Shown piece after piece: positions 46,201-57,283 of a DNA stretch of 64,000 nucleotides. The notes under the pieces were generated by a model. It saw only the letters and a program-made list of their open reading frames with translations. It did no database searches and was not told where the DNA came from. The stretch is from contig SJRY01000059.1 in assembly GCA_011319805.1 (NCBI GenBank), forward strand, positions 1 to 64,000. Reading direction: 5' to 3'. Every line of letters starts with the position of its first letter. Within the stretch, counting starts at the first letter, position 1. The position numbers and the translations under genes were made by a program. Origin of the DNA: Macrocybe gigantea (lineage: Eukaryota; Basidiomycota; Agaricomycetes; Agaricales; Callistosporiaceae).

Positions 46201-48260
46201 GTTTTTGGCGAACATGTCGCATGAGATCAGGTATTGTCATTCTTGGGTCGTTGTGTTTTCTGTTTTCTCATGGTGTTAGGACGCCTATGAATGGTATCAT
46301 CGGAATGACGGAGCTCACGCTGGACAGTGATTTGAACCGGTCTCAGAGGGAAAGCTTGTTACTGGTCCACAGCTTGGCACGCTCGCTGCTGTTGATCATT
46401 GATGACATCTTGGATATTTCAAAGAGTGCGTCTCCTGTTATTGCCGCCGATCCAGGTTCTTGAGCCCACATCTCTTATGTTCGTAGTCGAAGCCGGCAGA
46501 ATGACGATGGAAGCCGTGTCCTACTCTCTGCGTCAAACGGTCTACGGCATCCTTAAAACGCTCGTCGTTCGAGCTTCGCAAAACAACCTCGACCTCACGT
46601 ACGACGTCGAGCCTGACATCCCGGATCAGCTCATCGGCGACTCGCTGCGGCTGCGCCAAGTCATCACCAACCTCGTTGGCAATGCGATCAAGTTCACGCC
46701 ATCAAAGGTGTCGCGCAAGGGCCACGTCGCCCTCAGCACGCGTCTGCTGGCACTGGATGATCAGAGCGTCACGCTCGAGTTTTGCGTCATGGACACTGGC
46801 ATCGGCATCGCCAAGGACAAACTCAATTTGATCTTTGACACCTTCTGTCAGGCGGACGGTTCGACGACTAGGGTGCGTACCTTGCTTTGTATCTCCCCCT
46901 TTTTGGAGCCGCGTCATGTTGTTTGCCTCTATAGGAGTACGGAGGAACGGTTGGGGCTGTCGATTTCGAAGCGCCTTGTTTCTCTCATGCAAGGCAACAT
47001 GTGGGTTGAGAGCGAGGTGTCCAAGGGCAGCAAGTTCTACTTTACGATCACCTCCCAGATCAGCCACAGCCCCATCGAAGCTACTCTCGCCAAGATGACG
47101 CCTTTTGCGAAGAGGACGATTCTCTTCGTCAACACCCTTCGCGACACCACCGGCGTCGTCGATAGAATCAGAGAGCTGGGTCTAAGGCCCATCGTGATTC
47201 ATTCCGTCTCCGAGGTCGCTGATAAAGAAAGGAGTCCACACATCGATACCATCGTCGTCGATTCCCTCATCGTTGTGCGTATCTAGTACCCTCCGCTTTC
47301 GATTTCACTCTTTTGCTCAGTTGCTCATTATGCATAGACCGAATCTGTTCGAGAATTTGAACACCTGCGATATATTCCCATTGTATTGTTAGGCCCCTCC
47401 ATGCCTCGCCTGAACCGTGCGTGCTGCGTTAGAGCAGACATTCGACGCCTCTGATAGATCCTTTATTCAGTCAAATGGTGTCTAGATAACAGTATCAGTT
47501 CTCACGTCACAACACCCGTTTCCGCCCAGGACCTCGCCTCTGCTCTGATATCAGCCCTTGAATCCAACACCGTCAGCCCTGTAGCTGCACCCAACGACGT
47601 TACGTTTGACATCCTTCTCGCCGAAGACAATCTCGTCAATCAGAAACTAGCTGTCAAGATCTTGGAGAAATATGGCCACACTGTCGAGATCGCGGAGAAT
47701 GGAAGCTTGGCGGTGGATGCTTTCAAGGCTAGGATAATGCAAAGCAAACCTTTTGATATCATCTTGGTAAGTTTTGACCCTCTGTCTGTACATGTGCAGT
47801 GCTTGATGAACATTTTTGTCTAGATGGACGTGTCGATGCCGTTCATGGGTGGTATGGAAGCGACTGAGTTGATCAGATCGTACGAGATGCACAGGGGCCT
47901 TACACCCACACCCATCATCGCGTTGACCGCCCATGCTAGTGAGTTTTATGCCTGATTCTCGTGTTGACGGAACATCCCTGGTGACGCATCTATCAGTGAT
48001 TGGTGACCGCGAACGTTGTCTACAAGCTGGAATGGTACGTCAAGTTATACCTCCTATTTCTCTCGCGTCAGCTAACGGTCTCGCCTGCAGGACGACCATA
48101 TAACCAGTAAGCAGTTCTGTGGTTATCTGTTGTTCAGGTTTCTAACACTTTCCGAGAACCTTTACGGCGTGGCGATCTCCTCAACGCAATCAACAAGCTC
48201 GCAGGAGAACGTGGAGCGGCGAAGCGCCGGTCGCCTGCAAGTTCGTACAGCTACTCGTGA
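43213..48260 (+). CDS. NIK1: Group III hybrid histidine kinase, Nik1/Os-1 type (about 1,306 aa)
   Basis: Twenty-one exons: 43213-43485, 43556-43977, 44036-44132, 44183-44304, 44359-44479, 44532-44661, 44710-44861, 44920-45174, 45228-45539, 45592-45627, 45686-45900, 45967-46230, 46280-46425, 46487-46872, 46935-47274, 47338-47416, 47471-47766, 47824-47938, 47997-48034, 48091-48106, 48157-48260. Seven HAMP-type repeats (VRSIA.VT.AVA.GDL.. followed by EVTRV..EVG.EG.LGGQA) precede the kinase core. That core has the H-box SHEIR with phosphorylatable His, [10 protein letters not shown], and DTGIGI. A REC domain follows: AEDN, phosphoacceptor Asp in MDVSMP, and KPL. These cytosolic kinases feed the HOG pathway and are the targets of dicarboximide and phenylpyrrole fungicides. 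After REYGGT (46935-46949) the conserved GLGLSISK frame needs two more bases; alternatively an acceptor at 46944 stays in frame but drops YGGT. Confidence 0.92.
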
Positions 48261-48679
48261 AGACAACCTCTGCATTCCCGCCTCTATGGATACCAGGTCA
48301 AGTTTCTAAACTCGGCCATTCCACACTGCTCCTGGATTTCCTTGACAACTCTACTATCTAGCATGCCCTGTAACAACAGTTTCTTGCATCCCGCATCATA
48401 TGAAGCATCCTCTTTGCTCGTATACTTGTTTCGTTCCGTTTGACGATACTACTCACGTTACCCATTCCTCTTTTCTTCTCTGGAATCAGTCCCCCTCTGC
48501 TTTTCTCTTCCATCTCTACGGAAATGCTTGGCTTGCGGACTTGTCTTTCTTACTCACGGCTGTCTGTTATATATAATTCATGTATCAATCCAGACCGAAT
48601 TCTCCTTTCGTGTGCTGATTACTACTTTACGTTGCTTCCTGTTCTTTATGATCATGATCAATGAGCACGCCGCGCTCCA

Positions 48680-51205
48680 TCACATGTCCATCGTAAGTAA
48701 TTCTCTTTTTCGCGAGGGGGAAGAAATCCGAGGGGAACTTTGGCCTCGGTTTCCGCTGGAAGCTGGAATATCAAGCTCCAGAGCAACCGTCTCGTCAGTT
48801 GACAATTTCTGTGCGATGTGCGCATTGTGGACCATGGTTATTGCCCAAGGAAGGTCGACGACTTTATCCAAGTTGAGAAGCTGTGCCGCCTTCCCTAATT
48901 CAGCATAGGTGTCAATAAATACCGAGTGAACCTTTGTGAATCGCTGTTGACGGATTTGTGGCCCCCTTTCGGCGAAGCGAAAAGTCCTGACGAGGAAATA
49001 CGCAAGATCGGAGATTGACTGGACGAGAGCGTCATATTCCCTCGGCATCTTGGCAGTGTAGTCTTCAAATTTGGTTTTTCGACAGAGAAAATCTTCACGA
49101 GCCAAAACATTTTCGCAGCCATTGAAGAGCGCCTCGATGACTGAGTTCATTCTCCATACAGTCAGGTGCTCGGGGGCGACATCGTGAGCTGGAACAGGTA
49201 GATGGTAGAAGATCGTCCAAACTGCCAGCCACCATGTTGACTCGACGTCATGTAAAGGATTGGAGCGGAACGGCACTGTAGAATCATTGACAGTCTGCCG
49301 TGAGATCAGCGAATTCGGCTCTTCATCGTCATCGTCTCCGTTCTCTGGAAGGAACAAGTACCGGCTACGGGCCACTTCAATGGCCATGAAGTCAGGCGTG
49401 CCCTTCATTAATCGCACATCAATCCTCGGTGCCAGAAAAATGTAGCTGATGACTGACCGTTTTGGCATCCTTGGAGACACTCTGATGGCCCATGTCCTTG
49501 ACAAACTCTAGGTCCGCCAATCTACCATTCTGCGTCCTATTGTCCCACAGGACATTTCCAGAGCTTATGTCGCGGTGGACATAACCCGCATCAGACAGAG
49601 CTTTCAGCGCTAATACATAAAGAATGGGGCATCAGGATATAATTTGCCGCAGGAGTGAAATGACGATACCGTTCGTGATATCCGCAAGCGCCTGGAACAT
49701 CTGTGGCACATTCTTCAAATCAGAGAAGGTCGTGCAGACCTGTTCGAACATGATTCGGTACTTCTTGCGAGGCTGAAACAAATGCGAAAACGATAATTCA
49801 CCGAGATATTCCTGTATACTCAGCGTGAGTCGTTTCCCTGTGAGCTGGGACTGGTGACTTGATGGGCTGCTTTTCGCCACCGGGGAAGCCGATACTCCAA
49901 AAGGACACAAATAATGGCGAATATCCTCCACAGACAAGAATTTCCCTCTCATAAGCGTGAAAGTGTTGAGCTGTTGAGCGTCGCAACGTAACACGCACCC
50001 ATCTTCTAACACGCGCAAAAAGTACCGAAAGAATACATCCTCGGGCAGCTTTTCCATCAGCTCCCTCATAATCTCACCTTCTGTCTTTGCGTTGATGTCT
50101 AACCAGACCTCCTTGATGACAACTGACGATGCAGTCGTGCTTTCTTCGTCGCGTGCCTCCCAGACTCGGGTCGCTCTTCCACGAATGCTCTCCGCTTTGG
50201 CGTCGGATAATGGCTTGACCAATCTATACCACTTCTCACCCATTCTAATACCATAGCGAATTTCTCCATTATCCACAATGCGCTTCATAGAAGAATCATA
50301 TCCGAGTGTCTCTAGCGCCTGCGGCGCAGTAGGGTGGAAGGTTAACGCGATGAATATACGGATAAGATACCCGTATTGCTAAAAACGCGAGGTCAGGAAA
50401 TTCTTCGAGGGCAACATATTCAACTATACCGTAGTGAAACTGAATGCTTCAGAAACCATGACATGAGAGCGAGAGAAAAACCACAATCTCGTGTTTCCAT
50501 CCTCGATGGTGAGGCCAAATGCGAAATGACGACGAGGATCGTTTCGTAAAAGATAGTGACAGCTACAGGCAATCTTTAGAGCATTCTAGCACAAAGAGCA
50601 TCATGCAAAGCCACAAGCATAGAATGAGAATTTGAACACACATCTTCCAAGTTCCTAACATTATCCACGGGCTTGAACACAATCGGAAGGACGATGTCAG
50701 ACCAGTCCGATTCCTGAGTTTTACTTTGCATTTTCAGGACTAAGGAAGCATTGGGACGAGTGTCACCACCTCTTTCCGTCATTGGCGGGCTACCGGGAGA
50801 GTAATCAAAAAAGACGAGATCTTCGAAGTCCGCATCGATCTTCTTGCATGCCTCAACGACGCCCTTGAAAAAGTTGTTCAACGTCATAAATGCTATCGCT
50901 TCGCCTGCTGCCTTGGATTTGCTAGGCGATGTCGGAAAACCTGCCATGCGGCCATTACGAACAGTTCCGCGTTTGACCAAGGACGTCGCAACCAACTCTA
51001 CTAATCCAGTTTCCACGTTCTGCAAGACGGAATCAAAGAAGAAGTCAATATGCATTATTGGAATATGTTCAAGGTCATTGATAGCAGTCTGCTTCCAATC
51101 ATCGTCAGAACGATTATCGCATGTCCCCGACTGCGAATGTCGTAAACGAGATGGAGTTTCCCCCGCATTTGCGGCAGCAGGTGATCGAAGCGCGGCTTTC
51201 TCCAT
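48680..51205 (-). CDS. FunK1-family fungal protein kinase (about 767 aa)
   Basis: Exons (descending): 50642-51205, 50430-50585, 49670-50378, 49458-49609, 48680-49402. The lengths sum to 768 codons in phase. The start at 51205 (MEKAALRSPA) is chosen because upstream in-frame codons are hydrophobic and unlike the family; it is not certain. The split N-lobe (FAFGLTIED, VVIKEVWLD) is followed by YVHRDISSGNVLW, the FunK1 version of HRD...N, then RLADLEFVKD in place of DFG. GTPDFMAIEV is the activation-segment end, and HDVESTWWLAVWTIF is the typical C-lobe helix. FunK1 kinases are strongly expanded in Agaricomycetes, often in multicellular-stage expression; substrates are unknown. Confidence 0.85.
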
Positions 51206-51663
51206 CTCGAGACCATGCAGCAGAGTGAAAATGAAGACAGTGAGGTATCCCACGTGATGTCTGATGCAGCCCATTCTACTTAAACCTAGTTCGCGAGTTA
51301 ACACAAAATCACCAACTTGCCAGCGACGCATGCTATGTCCTTTCTACCTAGTTCGATGGCCTCCTTGCTCTGCATTGAAATACAGCTAACTTGGTCTCAT
51401 TGTTTTGGGTGTATTCACCGTAACAGACAAACCGTCATCGTCGAGGTGCCACGATGAAGGACGAACGTGCTCAAGGCGAGATTTACTCCAGGAAAGGTTA
51501 GAATGTGTCTTCCCCTTCCCATGAGCATGTGTGTAGGGAATAACTATCTCCCTGTCAGATTACTCTATGTGAATGGCTCCCTGACATCCAACTGTGGGTT
51601 CATATGAACACCTTGAATCGCCGTTGCCCCGTCTGGCTTTTGTCATCTTGAAAACTCACGGCA

Positions 51664-53019
51664 ATGTATCTCCCAACAACCCTTTTCTGCCTCTTTTACT
51701 CTCCATTGGTACTCGCTGCCTCTTTGTCGAGTGACACCGAGCTACAGTCACGTATCAAGAATGTTGTCGTTCTCGTTCAGGAGAACCGTTCATTCGACAC
51801 GTTCTGCGGTGGCTTCGACTATGTGCCCCAGATCGACGGACTGTTGCACAAAACGTATTGCAACCCCACAAACACGTCCGTTCCAGATAGTGAGCTCGTC
51901 TGTTCCCAACCCGTCGCACAGGATGTTGCACCCGACGATCCGAACCACGGCATATCAGGGGTGAGCTTTGAGATATACTCCACCTACCACCCCGATGCCT
52001 CTTCCGCCCCGACTATGCAGGGCTTCGTCACCGAGCAGGCGTCAACGTTCCATACACCCAACGTGACGCGTGCAGCCGAAGCGATCAACTTTTACACGCC
52101 TGAGCATGTGCGCGTCATGGAAGCGCTCGCGAAGGACTATGTCCTCTTCGACAGGTGGTTTGCAGCCATTCCGGGTCCGACAGATCCCAACCGCGCGTAC
52201 ATCACTGCAGGCACATCTGCAGGCCATGGAAGTAACGACCGTGCATTCGGCTCGCACGCCTTGACGAACAGATCGATCTTCCAAGCGCTCGACGAAAAGA
52301 ACATTACTTGGATCAACTACTCCAACTCTTCTGGTGGCGATGCGCTTTACTACTCCTGGACAGTGTCCAGCGGCAGGAGCGCGACGAATTTCAAACGCCT
52401 CGACCAGTTCTTCGCGGACGCCAAGGCTGGGACCCTTCCGCAATTTACCTACATCAACCCCGAATGCTGCAGCTTTGACTCATTCCATCCCCCTTCACCC
52501 GTCACACTCGGGGAAGCCTTTGTCAAGAGCATATACGAGGCGCTTCGCTCTTCCCCTCAATGGACCAACACTCTCTTCGTCCTCACGTTCGATGAGCATG
52601 GCGGCTTTTCCGACCACGTCCCTCCCCCGACCGACGTCCCTGCCGGTGACGACCTTGTTTACACGGAGATGGCTCCGGACGGCAAGCCGATCACGTTCGA
52701 TTTCACCAGACTCGGAATTCGTGTCCCAACGATCATTGCTTCGCCATGGGTCGCGAAGCGCCGCATTGAGAAGAAAGGCCACAACAACGGGGGAGAGTAA
52801 GCCCTTCAGGTGGCCTGATTCTCGTAATCCATGACAACTCAATTATGCCATTTCAGATACACTCACACGTCAATTATCGGCTTCATCAACAAGTTATGGG
52901 GCACGGATCTCACCACGCCGCGTGTGGAATACAGCTCGACTTTCGAACATCTGATCGCACTGCACCCGAGGGCCGACGCCGACATGGTCAAATTTCTCCC
53001 AGACGCGTTCCCGTTCTAG
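51664..53019 (+). CDS. Secreted phosphoesterase, phospholipase C / acid phosphatase-like (431 aa)
   Basis: Two exons, 51664-52796 and 52857-53019, in phase. A signal peptide is evident (MYLPTTLFCLFYSPLVLA). The phosphoesterase family core begins NVVVLVQENRSFDTFCGGF, with the metal/nucleophile-associated ENRSFD. It continues with FDRWFAAIPGPTDPNR, FTYINPECC, FDEHGGFSDHVPPP and RVPTIIASPW, all typical of the non-haemolytic phospholipase C and acid phosphatase branch. Several NxT/NxS sites fit secretion. Bacterial and fungal relatives cleave phosphate esters, including phospholipids; the substrate cannot be told from sequence alone. Length is normal for fungal members. Confidence 0.85.
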
Positions 53020-53445
53020 TGTCATGCTTCTTTGAACGGATTCTTTATGCCTTCTGTAACTGGACACTGGCTCAGAAATCTCACTTTGGTCGTTTGTGTC
53101 CTTGTAGCCGAATTCCACAGGAGCTCGCCACACTGAGAGATCTTCGTCTTTATCCAGAATTTGAATTTTGAGCTTCACGATTTAAGTACTCATTTCGCAG
53201 CTTGGTTGTGCCTTGGTGTTGGCCCACAGCTATTACTTGTGCCCCGCCGCACGGTACAGTTGGATAAGACCGTCGACAAAGATATCTTGGGAAGAAAACT
53301 TGCAGAATGAGGCAAGTTGAACGGGGAAGCACGACTCAGTATCGATGAATTGCTGTGCTGCAGATCGGATGTTTGCACGTAAAGTTGTACTGTACAATTG
53401 ACGTTCCTGTGCGATGATATAACAAGTCTGGTCTATGGAAGACTT

Positions 53446-54312
53446 TTACCCTAGAAAGTCTGTTTCTCCACGCTTGATGGCCTCATCAAGGCCTTCTCTG
53501 ATGTCCCTGTCACCGCCGACGAAATCGATAGCGAGACCGGTGGCATCCTCTCTCTCGGCAAGCACGGCGAGAGCCTGAGCGACGTCATCTCTCTTTTGAA
53601 GAACAGTGAATAACAAGCAGGTAAGGGCGGTGAAAGGGAGACCCACGGGGATTGTTTCCGTGATGTGGGTACGGCCGACGGAAGCTTTACCCGTGCCCGG
53701 CTTGTCTGTCAGTCCTCCTGGGCGGAGGATAGTCCACTTGAACGCGGTCCGGGTGACGAGGTTCTTGTCGGCCTCGTATTTCCAGTGCATATATGCAGGT
53801 ATAGCGGTGCGCACGCGTGTTGAGACCGTCAGATCCGCTTCATTCTACCGTGACGTGATCAACGACGACAAAGAAAAGAAATTTAAAAAAAAAATCACAT
53901 AGTGGGCTGGTATTTTGTTGGGGTCGCGCACGTCAATCGCAGAGACAAGGATCAAACGAGGTTTCTGTTGCGGAACAGCCTCGATAGCGTCAAAGACTTT
54001 GACCGCCCCCTCGTAGTCAACCTTCTTCGTTCTTTCCTCGCCGCCGTGTCCGCCCGCACCAGCGATGAAATACACAATGTCCTGTCCCTGGAACGCCCTG
54101 GCGAAATCGGCTACTGGGGCATCTTCGAGAGAGACAAGGAGCGGCTGCACGGCGGGCGAGATCGATGAGATATCGGCCGCGTGGGCTTCATTACGGATGA
54201 TGGATTTTACAGAGTATTTGGGTGCGGTTGATTGAGCAAGAAGACGAGCGAGACGCAGGGCGATCTTTCCGTGGCCACCGACGATGACGACGTTCTTGGT
54301 GACGCTGGCCAT
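53446..54312 (-). CDS. NAD(P)-binding atypical short-chain dehydrogenase / NmrA-like protein (270 aa)
   Basis: Two exons, 53899-54312 and 53446-53844, joined by a 54-nt intron in phase. The start at MASVTKNVVIVGGHGKIA places the dinucleotide-binding GGHGKIA a few residues from the N-terminus, as expected; an upstream in-frame Met would add a 12-residue tail. Later segments YFIAGAGGHGG, VDYEGAVKVFDAI, RLILVSAIDVRD, KWTILRPGGLTD and DDVAQALAVL match the NAD(P)H-binding (SDR a5-like) family. Members are flavin/quinone-type reductases or regulators; the exact reaction is unknown. Confidence 0.82.
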
Positions 54313-55233
54313 CGCTGTGAGAGTTGAAGAAGAAACCCTTAAAAGCACCTCGATCTCGCCATTTACGGTCTAATCACGCACTACACCGAAGCCCGAAGGC
54401 ACACCCACACCATTTCTAAGCCATGCAGGCCTTGATGCTTGGGAAAAAAAACCCAACCTCTGCGCATGGCAAGACTCGGATCGCCGTTAGTCGCTGTTCA
54501 GGGAGGAAAATGAGCGATCACAGACATCAACGATGTCTTCCTCTAACATTGAGCTCAACACCAGAAATGGAGTCCATTGTGCAAAACAGCCGTCAATGGT
54601 TGACGTTATGCACGGAACACGGACGTTTTGATGAGCGTGCCTAGGGCAGATTCTGTGTGAGCCATCAGAAGGTTATCGAAATTAGTCCTTCGACACGGGT
54701 CGAAGTCGTGGAATAAGGGGAACTTCGAGTCAACCATTGTGCATATTCCACATTATTGCACTAATCTGTGCCACTCTCTTTCGACACCCAAAATCAACAC
54801 CCGGACCTCCCATCACATCACGCACGTCGCTACCTCCAATCACCATCCATTATAACTCGAGTCTATGTCCTCGTCGTCGATGAGGACGAAGCCGGGCCTG
54901 GCACATCCCCAGCCTGGAGATGTTAAACGCCAAGAGCGCTCAGTAGATGAGGAGCTGGCATTGGAGCTGCGATGATCAACCTTATCGTTCCGCGTGGTAA
55001 AGGGGTTTATAAAACAATAATATTGATTTACATACAGCGGGCGCACAGCTGCAAGTGGGCGGACAAATAAGAAATGTACAGTCCATTAATGTGCGATCAG
55101 TGTTTGAGATATATCGTATCATCTCGAAGGTTGGACAAGGGGTGTTTGGCCGTGACAGCAGGTCTGAGTTACCTGAACAGAGATCCTGGAGTCGGTCCTG
55201 ATGAATCTGTATATTTTGGAGATGTGCATTCCG
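54313..55233. other. No recognised gene
   Basis: Spacer with open frames under 75 codons and no motifs on either strand. Confidence 0.5.
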
Positions 55234-56031
55234 TTAAACAAGAAATTTCGCCCAGTGACTCCTGGCCAAGGTCTTGAATGCGACAAAGTGTTCTAAAGCC
55301 ACGCGTCTGTACTCCGGTCTCTCCATACCTTCGCTAATACTGTGGTTCTGCCCAACAACCGTCACACATTTCCACACCTGTGTTGGCATTGTCGGATATT
55401 GGCCATTTATGACAGCATCACTCAGCGCCTGAGTGACGGGCACCAGGTAAAAGTTTGGGCGCGTCCCCACCATCGTGATACATGGGAAAACCATGGTATC
55501 AAGGGTTGGCATTCCCAAGTGCTCGCGCTTCTCATTGTTATATTGATAAGCCGCTATTGCACCCGCAATGACTTGAGGTTCGGGATTCGAGGAATTGAAC
55601 ATCGCCTTGTCGTCTTGAAGTATCAGCAAAACCGCCGATCGCCCATGTAAAAGGCATATGTCTGTCTGCGCAAACTTGTTACTGGTACAGATTGTTAGCG
55701 GGATGTTGTATCGAGTGAGAAGAGCCAGTCCACGCTCGACATAGCCAAGGAGATCCAGCGTTTGGCGTGGAAATTCATCAATGATCGATTCCTGGTTGGC
55801 GTGGGTGGCAAGATCAAGGCAAGTGAGGTAACGAAGAGTTGCATCGGAGAGGTTGGGCGTATCTGTGACGCCAGTGATAATTAACGGATCAAGCTCAGCC
55901 AGCGATGCCCTGCCTGCTGCAGGGCCGAAGAACCGCTCTGGGGTTTGAGGTATGATCTTGATGTTATATGCCATCAGCTCGTGACGAGTCCAATCGCTCC
56001 CCGACTTTGCCAATCGAACAAGATGTGCCAT
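55234..56031 (-). CDS. Unknown protein of a basidiomycete-type family (265 aa)
   Basis: One exon from ATG 56031 to the stop at 55234. The sequence begins MAHLVRLAKSGSDWTRHELMAYNI and continues with FFGPAAG, LRYLTCLDLA, LALLTRYNIPLTICTSN, DICLLHGRSAVLLILQDDK and MVFPCITMVGTRPNFYLVPVT. Alternating strands and the spaced acidic/Lys residues (D...LQDDK) resemble a PD-(D/E)XK-like nuclease fold, but this is only an impression. No signal peptide or membrane helix. I have seen this style of WTxxELxAYNI protein only in mushroom-forming fungi; function unknown. Confidence 0.7.
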   Translation of the reverse strand: MAHLVRLAKSGSDWTRHELMAYNIKIIPQTPERFFGPAAGRASLAELDPLIITGVTDTPNLSDATLRYLTCLDLATHANQESIIDEFPRQTLDLLGYVERGLALLTRYNIPLTICTSNKFAQTDICLLHGRSAVLLILQDDKAMFNSSNPEPQVIAGAIAAYQYNNEKREHLGMPTLDTMVFPCITMVGTRPNFYLVPVTQALSDAVINGQYPTMPTQVWKCVTVVGQNHSISEGMERPEYRRVALEHFVAFKTLARSHWAKFLV

Positions 56032-57283
56032 AACGGCTACTTACAGAAATCAGGAACGCCACAATTCTTCCCAAGCGATGACTTACTAAGTTATATGAGG
56101 GTCGTTGCAAGGTGACTTGATTGTCACACGTGACAGGCGGAGGGGTGAGGGAAATGTCGCGGAAGCATGGGGAGGTGTACCCGGCAAAATGGACTCAGGG
56201 ATAACGATCGCAAGTCCGAACGTTTCCTTCTGAGCATCGTTGTCAGCGATTTCGGGTCCACGTCACAACGCAATACCGACCACAACGACTTGCCTTATTA
56301 GTGTTCTCTGCGTGTGGACAACGTCCCATCTGACGCCGTCAAGCCTCATCCTGATCCGTTTTCTGCGGCCACCCGAAGCAGTGCTAGTTAGCAATCTAAT
56401 CTTCAGCCGCGAGCCAAGAACACACCCATCGTCGTATGCTTCAAGTTGGACCGCCATCATGCCTTAACACAGCCGTAAGACAGAAAAGCGCTGAATGTCA
56501 GTGAATGTCAGGTGCAACTCGCATTGACAACATGGAAGGGACGGGTGCGGGGGGTGCGGCACGATGTCGTGGATGGATACAGTGAACTGTGTGCAGGTCC
56601 TTTTTCCATTTCGTCCCGTGAACACTCGCCCCAACAGAAAAAAACCAAACTATCACACGTGTCTTTCCACCAAACCACTAAGCACTTATTAAATTTCTTT
56701 GCACCTTCACCGCATTTCTGATCGAGCATGTCGTTTGCCCATTCAACAACCTACGCGTACCAAAAAATTCCTGTGCCTGCTAAGGCCGTGATGATCATTC
56801 TTACAACAAAGAAGAGTCGCTAAGGGCCGTCCTCGGCTTGTTCGAGATGCCTTGACTGTCTATGATATTCATCGCGGGGTTTGGGTAGGCATCAGTCCCG
56901 TGGTCTTGCTCACTGATCAAGCAGGTTCGTGGATAATGAAAATGTTGGAAGCGAGAAGGCCTAATTTTCAATGCTCGCTCATCACAAAAGCAGCTTACAG
57001 TCGGTCTTTTGGCTGTTATTCTCCTTTTGCACGCTTGTCCATGACATCTGTTCCGGCGTAGATCTCTGTCACGGTTTGAAGGCCGTTGATGGAATCCGCC
57101 AAAGCTGGCATAAGGGAGCCCGCGCTAATTATAACGTATGTCCGGACGACGAGAGCAACCTCATCATATCTTCTTCTCATGCTGTCGGGCTGTGTAGGTG
57201 TATCCATGTCATGATCTTTCGAGGAGGAGAGATACATAAAGCATAAAAGCCGCGATTCATTTCCGTTCTTCGGGTCCCTAGCC
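56032..57283. other. No recognised gene
   Basis: About 1.25 kb without a supported gene. Several short open frames on both strands lack motifs; the right end holds the promoter of the seven-helix gene at 57284. Confidence 0.5.

Noticed and set aside
45623..46240. 205-codon minus-strand frame and similar antisense frames in 43-47 kb
   Set aside because: All lie opposite HAMP repeats of the histidine kinase and mirror their periodicity.
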